The notes below the pieces were generated by a model. It was not told the DNA's origin and ran no database searches. It saw nothing but the letters and a program-made list of their open reading frames with translations. Position numbers and translations under genes: made by a program. Below, piece by piece: positions 24,982-34,074 of a stretch of DNA of 64,000 nucleotides; position 1 is the stretch's first letter; every line of letters starts with the position of its first letter. Origin of the DNA: Fictibacillus fluitans (GTDB lineage Bacteria; Bacillota; Bacilli; Bacillales; Fictibacillaceae); assembly GCF_030418125.1 (NCBI RefSeq), contig NZ_JAUHTR010000002.1, positions 186,001 to 250,000 of the forward strand, in the 5' to 3' direction.

Positions 24982-27447
24982 ATGAAAAAGTTGCACATGA
25001 TTGGAAATGCCCACCTGGATCCGGTATGGCTTTGGCAGTGGCAGGAGGGCTTTCAGGAAACAAAAGCGACCTTCCGTTCCGCGCTGGACCGGTTAAATGA
25101 ATACGATGATTTTATTTTCACTTCCAGCTCGGCACAGTTTTATGAATGGATTGAGGAGAATCATCCTGAAATGTTTAAGGAGATTCAGGAGCGCGTAAAA
25201 GAAGGCCGATGGGTGCTGTGCGGGGGCTGGTGGATCCAGCCGGACTGCAACATTCCCGGCGGAGAATCCTTTGTACGGCAAGGACTGCTCGGCCAGCGGT
25301 ACTTTTCCGAAAAGTTCGGGGTTACTGCCAAGGTCGGCTATAACGTGGACAGCTTCGGCCATCATGGCATGCTGCCGCAGATTCTGAAAAAGTCCGGAAT
25401 GGATGCCTATGTTTTTATGAGACCAGGGCCTGATGAAAAAGGTCTTCCGGGGCGGCTGTTTGTCTGGGAATCCAATGACGGTTCAAGAGTTACAGCTTAC
25501 CGGATTCCTTTTGAGTACTGTACGTTCGGCAATATGTCTTCCCATATCGAGCTTTGCAAACCGGAGCTTACGTATGCAAAAGATGAGGGCATGTGCTTTT
25601 ATGGCGTAGGTAATCACGGAGGCGGCCCAACAAAGGAAAATATTGAAGAGATCCGGTCACTGAAGCAAAGCGACCAGGAAACAGAAATCATCTTCAGTGA
25701 TCCGAATCAATATTTTGAACAGATTAAAGGGAAAGAACATCTTCTTCCCGTGGTCCACGATGATCTGCAGCACCATGCGAGCGGCTGTTACTCCGTCCAT
25801 TCGGAGGTTAAAAAGAAAAACCGTGACGCGGAAAACCGCCTCCTTGTGGCTGAGAAGTTTTCAAGCATCGCCTCGGTTATGACGCATCAGCCTTATCCGG
25901 CGGATTATAATCGTGCATGGAAAAACATCCTGTTTAACCAGTTTCATGACATTTTGGCAGGCACAAGCATTCAGTCAGCTTATGAGGACGCCAATGAAAT
26001 GTACGGAGAAGCGCTGAGCATTTCTTCACGGGGATTGAATCATGCGCTGCAGGCCATCTCCTGGGACATTCAGATCGACGAAGAGGAAGGCATGAAACCG
26101 GTTGTCGCTTTCAACCCCCATGCGTGGGAAGTAACCACAGCTGTTGAAGTGGAATGGGGCATTTTTGGCAATTATGGATCCATTGCCGATGTTCATGTTG
26201 TGGATGCCGACGGGAATGAGGTGCCCCACCAGTTTATCAAGCCGCATGCCAAAGTACCGGGACGAAAACGCATTGCGTTTATGGCAAAGCTGCCGGCACT
26301 GGGCTATGCCCTTTATAAAATCCGGCCTGGCAGCAGTGAAACTATCCCGGCAGATGTAACGGGTCGGCCCAATACAATCGAAAGCGACCGCTATCATATT
26401 ACCTTTGACAAGGAGACGGGCGGTCTGAACATTTATGACAAAGAGCACGAGCTGCAGGTTTTTGAAGGTCCTGCCGCATTGCCGGCCATTATAGACGATC
26501 ATTCCGATACATGGGGGCATGGCAAGCTTCATTTTAACCAGCAGGGTGAATCTGCGAAATTGCTTCATATCAAGGTGATGGAGAAAGGTCCGGTCGTCCA
26601 TGTCGTCCGGGTGACGACCCGATTCAATCAATCGACGATTACCCAGGACTTTACCCTGCATGCGCAAAGTCCACGAATCGATGTGAAAGTAAAGGTGAAC
26701 TGGCAGGAGCAGCATAAAACGCTGAAGCTGCTTTTCCCTCTTAATCTGAACCACAGAACCAACACGTATGATATCCCGTTTGGCACCATTACCCGTGAGG
26801 CCAACGGGGAGGAAGAAAGCATGCAGCAATGGCTGGATGTTACGGGCACATCCAAAAGTGTGAAGAAAAGGTATGGAGTCAGTTTGATTAATGATGGTAA
26901 ATACAGTGCAGATATCCTGGGAAATGTGGTTGGACTGACGGTTTTGAGAAGTCCTATTTATGCCCATCATGATCCATATGAAGTTCAGACCGATGAATCC
27001 TATACCTATATTGATCAGGGCATGCAAACATTTACGTACAGCATCCTTCCCCACACGGGCGGATGGGAGTCAGCCGGGACGATTCGTGCAGCGCATGAGG
27101 TGAACCAAAAATGCCCGACGGTGGTGGAAACCTATCATCAGGGCCGCTTACCGGCAACCCATTCCTTCTTATCGGTGGATGCGCCGAATGTGATTGTTAC
27201 CGCGCTGAAAAAATCAGAGGATGGCGAAGGGATTGTCCTGCGTTTATACGAAGCCCATCAAACGGAAACCGTTGCGAGCATCCATCTTCCTGAATCGGAG
27301 CGGGAAGTTGAAGTTTCGTTCAAGCCCTGTGAAATTAAAACACTCTACATTCCACTGGATGTTACAAAGCCTGTGCTGGAGACAGATCTGACGGAATACA
27401 ACGGCGCACCCCTCAGGAGTCATGATGAACTGTTACTTAGGAATTGA
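24982..27447 (+). CDS. Glycoside hydrolase family 38 alpha-mannosidase-like protein
   Basis: This 821-residue protein has no signal peptide, so it acts in the cytosol. The GH38 zinc site is visible: His 11 and Asp 13 in GNAHLDPVWLW, the nucleophile Asp 123 in YNVDSFGHHGML, and the later His in FNQFHDILAGTSI. Beta-sandwich domains typical of the family follow in the C-terminal half. It probably hydrolyses terminal alpha-mannosyl bonds in imported oligosaccharides, producing free mannose for the ROK kinase, although GH38 members can be broader. It starts behind AAGGAGG, and the kinase gene begins inside its last 25 bases. Confidence 0.9.
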   Translation: MKKLHMIGNAHLDPVWLWQWQEGFQETKATFRSALDRLNEYDDFIFTSSSAQFYEWIEENHPEMFKEIQERVKEGRWVLCGGWWIQPDCNIPGGESFVRQGLLGQRYFSEKFGVTAKVGYNVDSFGHHGMLPQILKKSGMDAYVFMRPGPDEKGLPGRLFVWESNDGSRVTAYRIPFEYCTFGNMSSHIELCKPELTYAKDEGMCFYGVGNHGGGPTKENIEEIRSLKQSDQETEIIFSDPNQYFEQIKGKEHLLPVVHDDLQHHASGCYSVHSEVKKKNRDAENRLLVAEKFSSIASVMTHQPYPADYNRAWKNILFNQFHDILAGTSIQSAYEDANEMYGEALSISSRGLNHALQAISWDIQIDEEEGMKPVVAFNPHAWEVTTAVEVEWGIFGNYGSIADVHVVDADGNEVPHQFIKPHAKVPGRKRIAFMAKLPALGYALYKIRPGSSETIPADVTGRPNTIESDRYHITFDKETGGLNIYDKEHELQVFEGPAALPAIIDDHSDTWGHGKLHFNQQGESAKLLHIKVMEKGPVVHVVRVTTRFNQSTITQDFTLHAQSPRIDVKVKVNWQEQHKTLKLLFPLNLNHRTNTYDIPFGTITREANGEEESMQQWLDVTGTSKSVKKRYGVSLINDGKYSADILGNVVGLTVLRSPIYAHHDPYEVQTDESYTYIDQGMQTFTYSILPHTGGWESAGTIRAAHEVNQKCPTVVETYHQGRLPATHSFLSVDAPNVIVTALKKSEDGEGIVLRLYEAHQTETVASIHLPESEREVEVSFKPCEIKTLYIPLDVTKPVLETDLTEYNGAPLRSHDELLLRN

Positions 27448-28963
27448 CCTTGGAACGTCTTCGTTAAAAGTCTTATTAGTGAACAGCAGAGGGGAAGTGG
27501 TGAGTGCCTCATCAAAAGCTTATCCCATCCATACCCCGAGTCCGAACTGGATGGAACAAAACCCTTCTGACTGGATTGCTGCGCTTAAGAAAGCCATTGC
27601 CGAGATAAAAGAAAACAATCCGGTGGAGTACGGTGAATTAAAATCCATAGGAATGACAGGGCAAATGCATGGCATTGTTCCGGTGGACCAGGAAGGCGGA
27701 GTTTGTTCACCTGCCATTATTTGGAGTGATCAGAGAAATGAAGCTGAAGCTCAGCAATTAAAGGAATGGTATTCCACAGAACAGTGGGTGGATACCACCG
27801 GAAATCAGCCGAACATCAGCTTTTCTCTGGGTAAAATCATGTGGTACAAAAGGCATTATCCTGACCTGTATCAGAAAACCGATGTCTTCCTGCTGCCCAA
27901 GGATTATATCCGCATGTACCTGACCGGAAGCAGGGAAACGGACTATACCGACGGATCTGCGACATTAATGATGGATCTCTCCAAAAGAGAGTGGTCAGAT
28001 GACATTTTAAGCAAGGCCGATATCGAAAAGAACAAGCTGCCTTCACTCTGTGAATCTACCAAAACGACAGGGCAGGTCACAAAAGAGGCAGCCATGGAGC
28101 TTGGCCTGGCAGAAGGGGTACCGGTTGTTTGCGGATGCGGGGATGCCCAGGCCCAGGCCATCGGAAACGGAGTGATGGAGGAATCGACCTGGCTGTGCAC
28201 AATTGGAACCAGCGGGCAATTGTTTGTGACAAGCTCTGAGCTGTTCAACCAGTCAAAGGACACCATTCATACGCTCTGCCATCCGGAACAAGCGAAATGG
28301 GCGGTTATGGGTGCGACCCTTTCTGCCGGAGCCTCCTTATCCTGGCTTGCAGCACAGCAGTACAAAAACCAAATCCCGATCAAACAATTAATGGATGAAG
28401 GAAGCAATGCCAGAAAAGACAGGGGAATTCCCCTTTTTTGGCCATATCTTGCGGGGGAGAGAACACCGTATATGGATTCCGGAGCCAAAGGCGCTTTTAT
28501 CGGGTTTACCGCCCAATCTACCAGGGCCGAAACGGTCAGGGGCTTGATTGAAGGTGTTGTTTATTCGTTGTACCATTCCATGGAGTATCTCAAAGGCCGG
28601 ACGGGCTGCACGCCTGAGCGGCTGGTCCTGTCCGGAGGCGCCACCCTGCATCCCCTGTGGGGGCAGGTGGTGGCTGATGTTTTTGGAATTCCTGTACATG
28701 TCAAGGCCAGTAAGGGAGGCGCTGCGCTCGGTGCGGCGATGCTTGCTGCCGTTGGTGTGAAGGATTTTCCATCGTTAACAGAGGTTATGGATCATTGGGA
28801 GCTGGATAAAAGCAGCTTTGTCTTCCATCCGGATGAAAAGGAAGCACCTTATCATCAAAAGAGAATGAACCTGTACATAACAGGCTACGGACAGATGAAG
28901 GAGATCTTCAACGGCCTGCACGGAATGATGGAACCTCATGAACAGGAATCATTATCTTTATAA
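27425..28963 (+). CDS. xylB: FGGY-family carbohydrate kinase, xylulokinase-like
   Basis: This 512-residue kinase has xylulokinase signatures: the ATP loop YLGIDLGTSSLKV, MTGQMHGIV, IIWSDQRN, LLPKDYIRMYLTG, GCGDAQAQAIGNG and the FGGY C-terminal LSGGATLHPLWGQVVADV. Two adjacent ATGs exist; 27425 is better spaced from AGGAG. It overlaps the mannosidase gene, so the two are coupled. A xylulokinase-type enzyme behind a mannosidase is odd; it may phosphorylate a different ketose released or formed by the SIS protein. A terminator follows, ending the operon. Confidence 0.85.
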   Translation: MNCYLGIDLGTSSLKVLLVNSRGEVVSASSKAYPIHTPSPNWMEQNPSDWIAALKKAIAEIKENNPVEYGELKSIGMTGQMHGIVPVDQEGGVCSPAIIWSDQRNEAEAQQLKEWYSTEQWVDTTGNQPNISFSLGKIMWYKRHYPDLYQKTDVFLLPKDYIRMYLTGSRETDYTDGSATLMMDLSKREWSDDILSKADIEKNKLPSLCESTKTTGQVTKEAAMELGLAEGVPVVCGCGDAQAQAIGNGVMEESTWLCTIGTSGQLFVTSSELFNQSKDTIHTLCHPEQAKWAVMGATLSAGASLSWLAAQQYKNQIPIKQLMDEGSNARKDRGIPLFWPYLAGERTPYMDSGAKGAFIGFTAQSTRAETVRGLIEGVVYSLYHSMEYLKGRTGCTPERLVLSGGATLHPLWGQVVADVFGIPVHVKASKGGAALGAAMLAAVGVKDFPSLTEVMDHWELDKSSFVFHPDEKEAPYHQKRMNLYITGYGQMKEIFNGLHGMMEPHEQESLSL

Positions 28964-28972
28964 TTGTCATCA

Positions 28973-29017
28973 AAAACGGTTGACCATATAATCTTGGTCA
29001 GCCGCTTTCTGTTATTT
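28973..29017 (+). terminator. Rho-independent terminator ending the mannosidase/kinase operon
   Basis: CGGTTGACCA (28977-28986) pairs with TGGTCAGCCG (28995-29004), with one wobble, around an eight-base loop, followed by CTTTCTGTTATTTCTT. It separates the sugar region from the NRPS cluster. Confidence 0.8.
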
Positions 29018-29548
29018 CTTAAATTGAATGGGAGAGGGATACTTACAATGGCTTCTCCTCCCTGGCCGAACGAAATCTGATGTATGTAGTAATAATGACC
29101 TTGATTTTAATCTAAATGGAATGGTAATAAATTACTACTAGGTGTTTGTTTTTCTTTTTTTTATTTTTGTAGAGCATTTATTCATTTCATATCTTTGAAG
29201 CATTAACAGTCAAATAAATTTTAATTATAAAAATTAAGTTGGTGAACAAGCGAAAGGCAAATAAATAAAACATTCTTTTAGTCGAGATGTTAGTGACTAT
29301 CATTATATTTGAAAAATTAATGGGTTCTTTAGTGGAATTAACAAGGTACAAAGACTCTCTTCAGTTATCCGACTTTTTAACCTTGTCAATTGGCAGGCTT
29401 TCCTAATGCTGATTCTAATGGAACGTGATATTCGGATCAATAATAGTTATATATTACCTTATTTGTGAATAGGTTCTAGACCTAGGTAATTCTTCATGGT
29501 ATTATTTGGTTTGCATGCTACTTGTGAGGGAAGGTATGAGGGATTTAT
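29018..29548 (+). promoter_or_regulatory. AT-rich 530-base control region before the NRPS cluster
   Basis: This stretch has no gene and is clearly more AT-rich than the sugar genes. A possible promoter is TTGATT at 29101 with TAATAA at 29125 (18-base spacer). A possible leader stem pairs ACAAGGT (29341-29347) with ACCTTGT (29380-29386). The NRPS start at 29549 has GAGGG at 29538-29542. I see no T-box or riboswitch consensus. The whole downstream cluster depends on a promoter here, or on internal ones I cannot see. Confidence 0.4.
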
Positions 29549-32500
29549 ATGATACCGAACGAAAATGAAAAGTACTGTTATGCGTTGAGTCATCCGCAAA
29601 AGAGGATTTGGTACAATGAACAATTGTTCCCTGAAACGGCGATTCACCATATTTGCGGTATAGGAGAAATTAGGGGGAACATCAATGTTTCCCATCTTAT
29701 AAAGTCTATCCAATCCGTCATTCAAAATCATCAGGCGTTTCAATTTAATATGTCCCGGAGGCAAGAAGAACCAGTTCAGACATTATCTTTTCCAAACGTT
29801 TTTAATCTTAACTTTATGAATTTTACCATTTATTCTGACCCATTGGGTGAATATAATAAATGGCTTCAAACTCAGTTGAAGAAACCACTGCTTCTCCATG
29901 GTTTCCCATCCTATTTTTTCGAGGTTTTTAAAATTTCGGATGATCATTACGGAATATTTGCCAAGCTGCATCATTTATTTTTTGATGGATGGTCAATGCA
30001 GCTTTTGACAGAAGAGATTAGCCGTGCTTATGAAAATGTGACCCTTGATCACTTGCCGCTATATACAAACTTTATTGATCGGGAAACGAAATACCTTACA
30101 TCAAAAAGGGCTGAAAAAGACCGGTTATACTGGAACCATAAGTTTAAGAACATCCCCGACCCCATATTTCACGTAAAGCCTGGAGAGTTACAGGCAAAAC
30201 GAAAGTCCTATTCCATAAACAAAAATCTGACATCATCCATCCATGAATGGATTAACAACTATAATTGTTCCATTAATGATTTCTTTATGCTTTTGATTAC
30301 GATATACATATACAAAGTATACGGGATGCAATCCTTTACACTTGCTGCTCCTGTCTATAATCGAACAACCTCTCACGAAAAAAAGACAATTGGTATGTTT
30401 ACAAGCACCTTGCCTTTGCTCTTCACCATAGATCCCAATTACTCAGTTCTTGAAATGCTTTCGCTGGTAAAAAAGGAAATTCGCCAAACCTATCTCCATC
30501 AGAAATATCCATATGATCTGCTGATTCAAGACCTTCAGTTAAAAAAACGCGGTTATGATTCGTTATTCCAATTAGCTGTAAATTATTATCCTTTTTCACC
30601 TGTATCTCTACTATCGGACAACCCTTTTACGTTGATTGAAATGCACCCCGGGGAACAAGCGCTTCCCATGCAACTGATTATAAAAGAGTGGGAAAAAGGA
30701 CAGCTTTCGATAGAAATCGATTATCAAACATCCGTATTTACTGAAGACGATGTCCAAAGTATGTTTTGCAGGTTAATAGAAACGGCTAATACGGTCATAC
30801 ATAACTCTGAAGAAAAAATTCGAAATATTGGGATATTAACACCCGGCGAAAAATTAAGATTGCTTTCCGAGTTCAATCAAACCAAAAGAGAATACCCGCA
30901 TGATAAAACAGTCATCCATCTTTTTGAAGAACAGGTTCAAAAGGCACCTGAAAAGACAGCAATCAGTGACGGCCCTGTTCAATTATCCTATGGGGAATTA
31001 TATGAACAAATGAACCGGATTTCTCATTCCCTGATCAGTTCTGGAGTTAGAAAAGGGGATAAGGTTGGGCTGCATGGGCCGCATTCGATCGATCTGGTGG
31101 CAGGAATATTGGCCATTCTAAAAATAGGTGCTGCTTATGTACCGCTTGAGCATACATATCCTGCCAAACGCTTGGCAGATATTATTTTTGATAGTGGCCT
31201 TAATCATGTATTAACCAACCAAACTCTTCCGGCAGAAGTGGACTATAAGGGAGAAGTTCTGCAGCTGCAAAAAATGGATGATGAGCCGGGACCAAATCTG
31301 TTCAATGTGGGGATGAGTTCAGAACCCGCTGAAACTGCTTATATGATTTATACGTCAGGTTCGACAGGGAAACCAAAGGGCGTAAGGGTTTCGCATAAGA
31401 ATCTTACAAACTACTGTTGGTGGGCGAACAAAAAATATGTCCAAGACGAGACAGAAGTGTTTGCACTTTATTCATCTTTATCCTTTGATTTAACGCTAAC
31501 CTCCTTGTTTGTTCCTTTAATTGGAGGCCATGAGATTCAAATTTACAAAGAGTCAGAGGAGGATTTTGTTTTATTCCAGATCCTTCGTGAAAATAAAGTA
31601 TCTGTTTTAAAGCTTACTCCATCCCATTTATCACTGATAAAGGATTCTGGGTACGAAAATACCTCTCTTCAAACGTTGATCGTCGGTGGTGAAAATCTAA
31701 AAAGTGTAACAGCACGTACAGTGCAGAACCAATTTAATCAGGAGATTAAAATTTTCAACGAATATGGGCCAACGGAGGCTACTGTAGGCTGTATGATTCA
31801 CCACTTTGATCCTGCAAAAGACACGGGTGTCTCTGTTCCAATCGGGAAACCGGCGGACAATGTTCAATTATATGTATTGGATGAACAGCAACAGCCAGTA
31901 CCGGAGGGAAGCACAGGAGAACTGTATATCGCTGGTGACGGGCTTGCAAGTGGTTATTGGCGACGACCTGACATAACGGATAGCCATTTTATTCCTAATC
32001 CTTTTCAGCATGGTAAAAGGATGTACAAAACGGGAGATTTGGTTCGCTTCATGGAAAATGGTCTTCTGGAGTACATAGGCAGGAAAGACCATCAGGTCAA
32101 AATCAATGGATTCAGGATTGAACTGGAGGAAGTTGAAGCAAGACTGTTGGATGTTAAAGAAATAGATTATGTTCATGTATTGGATCGGACTCTTAAAGAT
32201 GGAAGAAAGCAGCTCTGTGCCTATGTCGTTTTGAATGAGGAAATGGATACATCAGCTCTTAAAAAGATATTATCTCATTCTCTTCCTGCCTATATGATTC
32301 CCGTTCACTTCATAGCTTTAGATCAAATTCCCTTAACGACGAACGGTAAAGTAGATCGATCCAAGCTTCCTGAGCCGGTATCCCCGTTAGTTGTATCGGA
32401 GGGAATGATACAAATGTCAGAAGCCGAACAAATTTTAGTGGATGCACTCCGGGATGTATTAAGAGTAGATACTATTGAGCTCATTCATGATTTCTATGAA

Positions 32501-34042
32501 TGGGGGGGAGACTCCATTAAGGCTATTCAGTTGTCCTCCCGTTTAAAACAACGGGGATATTCCCTTAAAACAAAAGATATTCTGGCCAATCCTCAAATTG
32601 GACAGATGGCTTCCTGTATGAAAAACAATCAGCAGCGTAACATGGATGATCAACCCGTTGAAGGCGAGGTGGGGATGTCTCCCATTCATTCATGGTTTTT
32701 TGACCAGCATTTCAGTCAGCCCGACTATTATCATCAGTCTATCTTATTGGAATTAAGCGACTGGATGGGTGATCACGACCTAGAGTCAGCATTCCAGGAA
32801 TTGGTCAGGCAGCATGACAGCTTACGTATGAACGTTCGCAATAACACTGTTCTTTTCTATAATCCTATTCATTTAGAGAAAGATTTCCAATTAAATGTTT
32901 TTGATCTTTCGGCAATGGAATATGCCGAACAGATGATAGCGATTGCTGAAATGGGTAGACATCTCAAATCGGATTTTGACCTTGAGTCCGGATTACTGAT
33001 AAAAGGAGCCTGCTTTGACCTGGGAACTCAGGGGAAACGATTGTTGGTTATTGTCCACCATCTTGTGATCGATGGTGTCTCGTGGCGAATACTTCTTGAA
33101 GATTTTGCACTGATTCTTTCCGGCAAACAGCATGGAAATGACAACCATCAATTAGCAAAGACGACATCTTACCGTAACTGGGTTGAAAAAGTTAACGAGT
33201 ATGCACAAGAAATGCCCAGCAAGCACACTCAGCATTGGGGGTTACTTGAGGAACAATTTCTTCGGAAGACGAGGTTTGATTCGCCTCATTCCCCAGTTTT
33301 AATGAGGGATACGCTAACATCACATAAAGCAATGGGCCGGGGATTAACCAAAAAATGGCTTCTTGATGCCAATACAGCCTATCAAACGGAGTCCGTAGAT
33401 CTCCTGATTGCCTCTCTCGCCATGGCCCTGCTGGATATGAGTAAGGATCGATGTATTGTAATGCAGCTCGAAGGTCATGGAAGAGAAGAGTTTAATGAAG
33501 AAATTGATATATCACGAACCGTTGGATGGTTTACAAGCATCTATCCAGTCATGTTTGAATTGCCGGATAACAGCTTGGGTGAGCAAATCAAATATATAAA
33601 AGAACAACTCCGAACGGTGCCGAACAAAGGCTTTGATTATCTTATCAATCGCTACTTGAACAATAAGAATATCGCCGCCGGAAAATGGGAACATCAAACC
33701 GTTCGTTTTAACTATCTTGGAGATTTTGAGGGCCTGGAGGTTCCTGGGCTGTTCACACTGGCCGATGAAACGATTGGATTGGATACCGGCCCAGAGAATC
33801 ATTTAAATGTACAATTGGATGTTTCAGTTTGGATTTTAAAAGGGGAAGTGCATTTTTCAGTAACGTATGGATGCAGTGTATACACGGAGGAACAAATCAC
33901 TGGATTACTGAATCTTTGGAGTGAAAAATTTATTCAAATTATTGAACATTGCACCAGCAAGGAAAGCACTGAATACACACCATCAGACTTTGAAACGGTG
34001 GGGCTTGATCAAGAGGAATTGGACTTTTTATTAATGGATTAG
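29549..34042 (+). CDS. NRPS initiation module C-A-T-E, predicted N-acyl-D-asparagine synthetase
   Basis: This 1497-residue nonribosomal peptide synthetase has, in order: a condensation domain (HHLFFDG at 141-147), an adenylation domain (TSGSTGKPKG near 597; NEYGPTE; A10 NGKVDR), a carrier domain (GGDSIKA near 986, phosphopantetheine Ser) and an epimerisation domain (HHLVIDGVSW near 1169, EGHGRE, RTVGWFTSIYP). Pocket residues read by alignment to GrsA are D-L-T-K-I-G-E-V-G-K, one change from the remembered asparagine code DLTKLGEVGK. The first C domain has no upstream module, so it probably acylates Asn from acyl-CoA. The predicted output is carrier-bound N-acyl-D-Asn, the prodrug cap removed by the peptidase at 50954. 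The function is strongly supported by the pairing. Confidence 0.9.
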   Translation: MIPNENEKYCYALSHPQKRIWYNEQLFPETAIHHICGIGEIRGNINVSHLIKSIQSVIQNHQAFQFNMSRRQEEPVQTLSFPNVFNLNFMNFTIYSDPLGEYNKWLQTQLKKPLLLHGFPSYFFEVFKISDDHYGIFAKLHHLFFDGWSMQLLTEEISRAYENVTLDHLPLYTNFIDRETKYLTSKRAEKDRLYWNHKFKNIPDPIFHVKPGELQAKRKSYSINKNLTSSIHEWINNYNCSINDFFMLLITIYIYKVYGMQSFTLAAPVYNRTTSHEKKTIGMFTSTLPLLFTIDPNYSVLEMLSLVKKEIRQTYLHQKYPYDLLIQDLQLKKRGYDSLFQLAVNYYPFSPVSLLSDNPFTLIEMHPGEQALPMQLIIKEWEKGQLSIEIDYQTSVFTEDDVQSMFCRLIETANTVIHNSEEKIRNIGILTPGEKLRLLSEFNQTKREYPHDKTVIHLFEEQVQKAPEKTAISDGPVQLSYGELYEQMNRISHSLISSGVRKGDKVGLHGPHSIDLVAGILAILKIGAAYVPLEHTYPAKRLADIIFDSGLNHVLTNQTLPAEVDYKGEVLQLQKMDDEPGPNLFNVGMSSEPAETAYMIYTSGSTGKPKGVRVSHKNLTNYCWWANKKYVQDETEVFALYSSLSFDLTLTSLFVPLIGGHEIQIYKESEEDFVLFQILRENKVSVLKLTPSHLSLIKDSGYENTSLQTLIVGGENLKSVTARTVQNQFNQEIKIFNEYGPTEATVGCMIHHFDPAKDTGVSVPIGKPADNVQLYVLDEQQQPVPEGSTGELYIAGDGLASGYWRRPDITDSHFIPNPFQHGKRMYKTGDLVRFMENGLLEYIGRKDHQVKINGFRIELEEVEARLLDVKEIDYVHVLDRTLKDGRKQLCAYVVLNEEMDTSALKKILSHSLPAYMIPVHFIALDQIPLTTNGKVDRSKLPEPVSPLVVSEGMIQMSEAEQILVDALRDVLRVDTIELIHDFYEWGGDSIKAIQLSSRLKQRGYSLKTKDILANPQIGQMASCMKNNQQRNMDDQPVEGEVGMSPIHSWFFDQHFSQPDYYHQSILLELSDWMGDHDLESAFQELVRQHDSLRMNVRNNTVLFYNPIHLEKDFQLNVFDLSAMEYAEQMIAIAEMGRHLKSDFDLESGLLIKGACFDLGTQGKRLLVIVHHLVIDGVSWRILLEDFALILSGKQHGNDNHQLAKTTSYRNWVEKVNEYAQEMPSKHTQHWGLLEEQFLRKTRFDSPHSPVLMRDTLTSHKAMGRGLTKKWLLDANTAYQTESVDLLIASLAMALLDMSKDRCIVMQLEGHGREEFNEEIDISRTVGWFTSIYPVMFELPDNSLGEQIKYIKEQLRTVPNKGFDYLINRYLNNKNIAAGKWEHQTVRFNYLGDFEGLEVPGLFTLADETIGLDTGPENHLNVQLDVSVWILKGEVHFSVTYGCSVYTEEQITGLLNLWSEKFIQIIEHCTSKESTEYTPSDFETVGLDQEELDFLLMD

Positions 34043-34074
34043 ATAAAAATACTCTGGGAGAAAGAAGTGTTTCT

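Noticed and set aside
26026-27054. Long antisense reading frame (342 codons) opposite the alpha-mannosidase gene
   Set aside because: It lies wholly inside a well-supported GH38 gene, has no ribosome binding site and no recognisable domain; it is a shadow frame of GC-biased codons.
29018-29548. T-box or other riboswitch in the leader
   Set aside because: I did not find the T-box AGGGTGGNACCGCG consensus or another riboswitch core; the one stem seen is weak.
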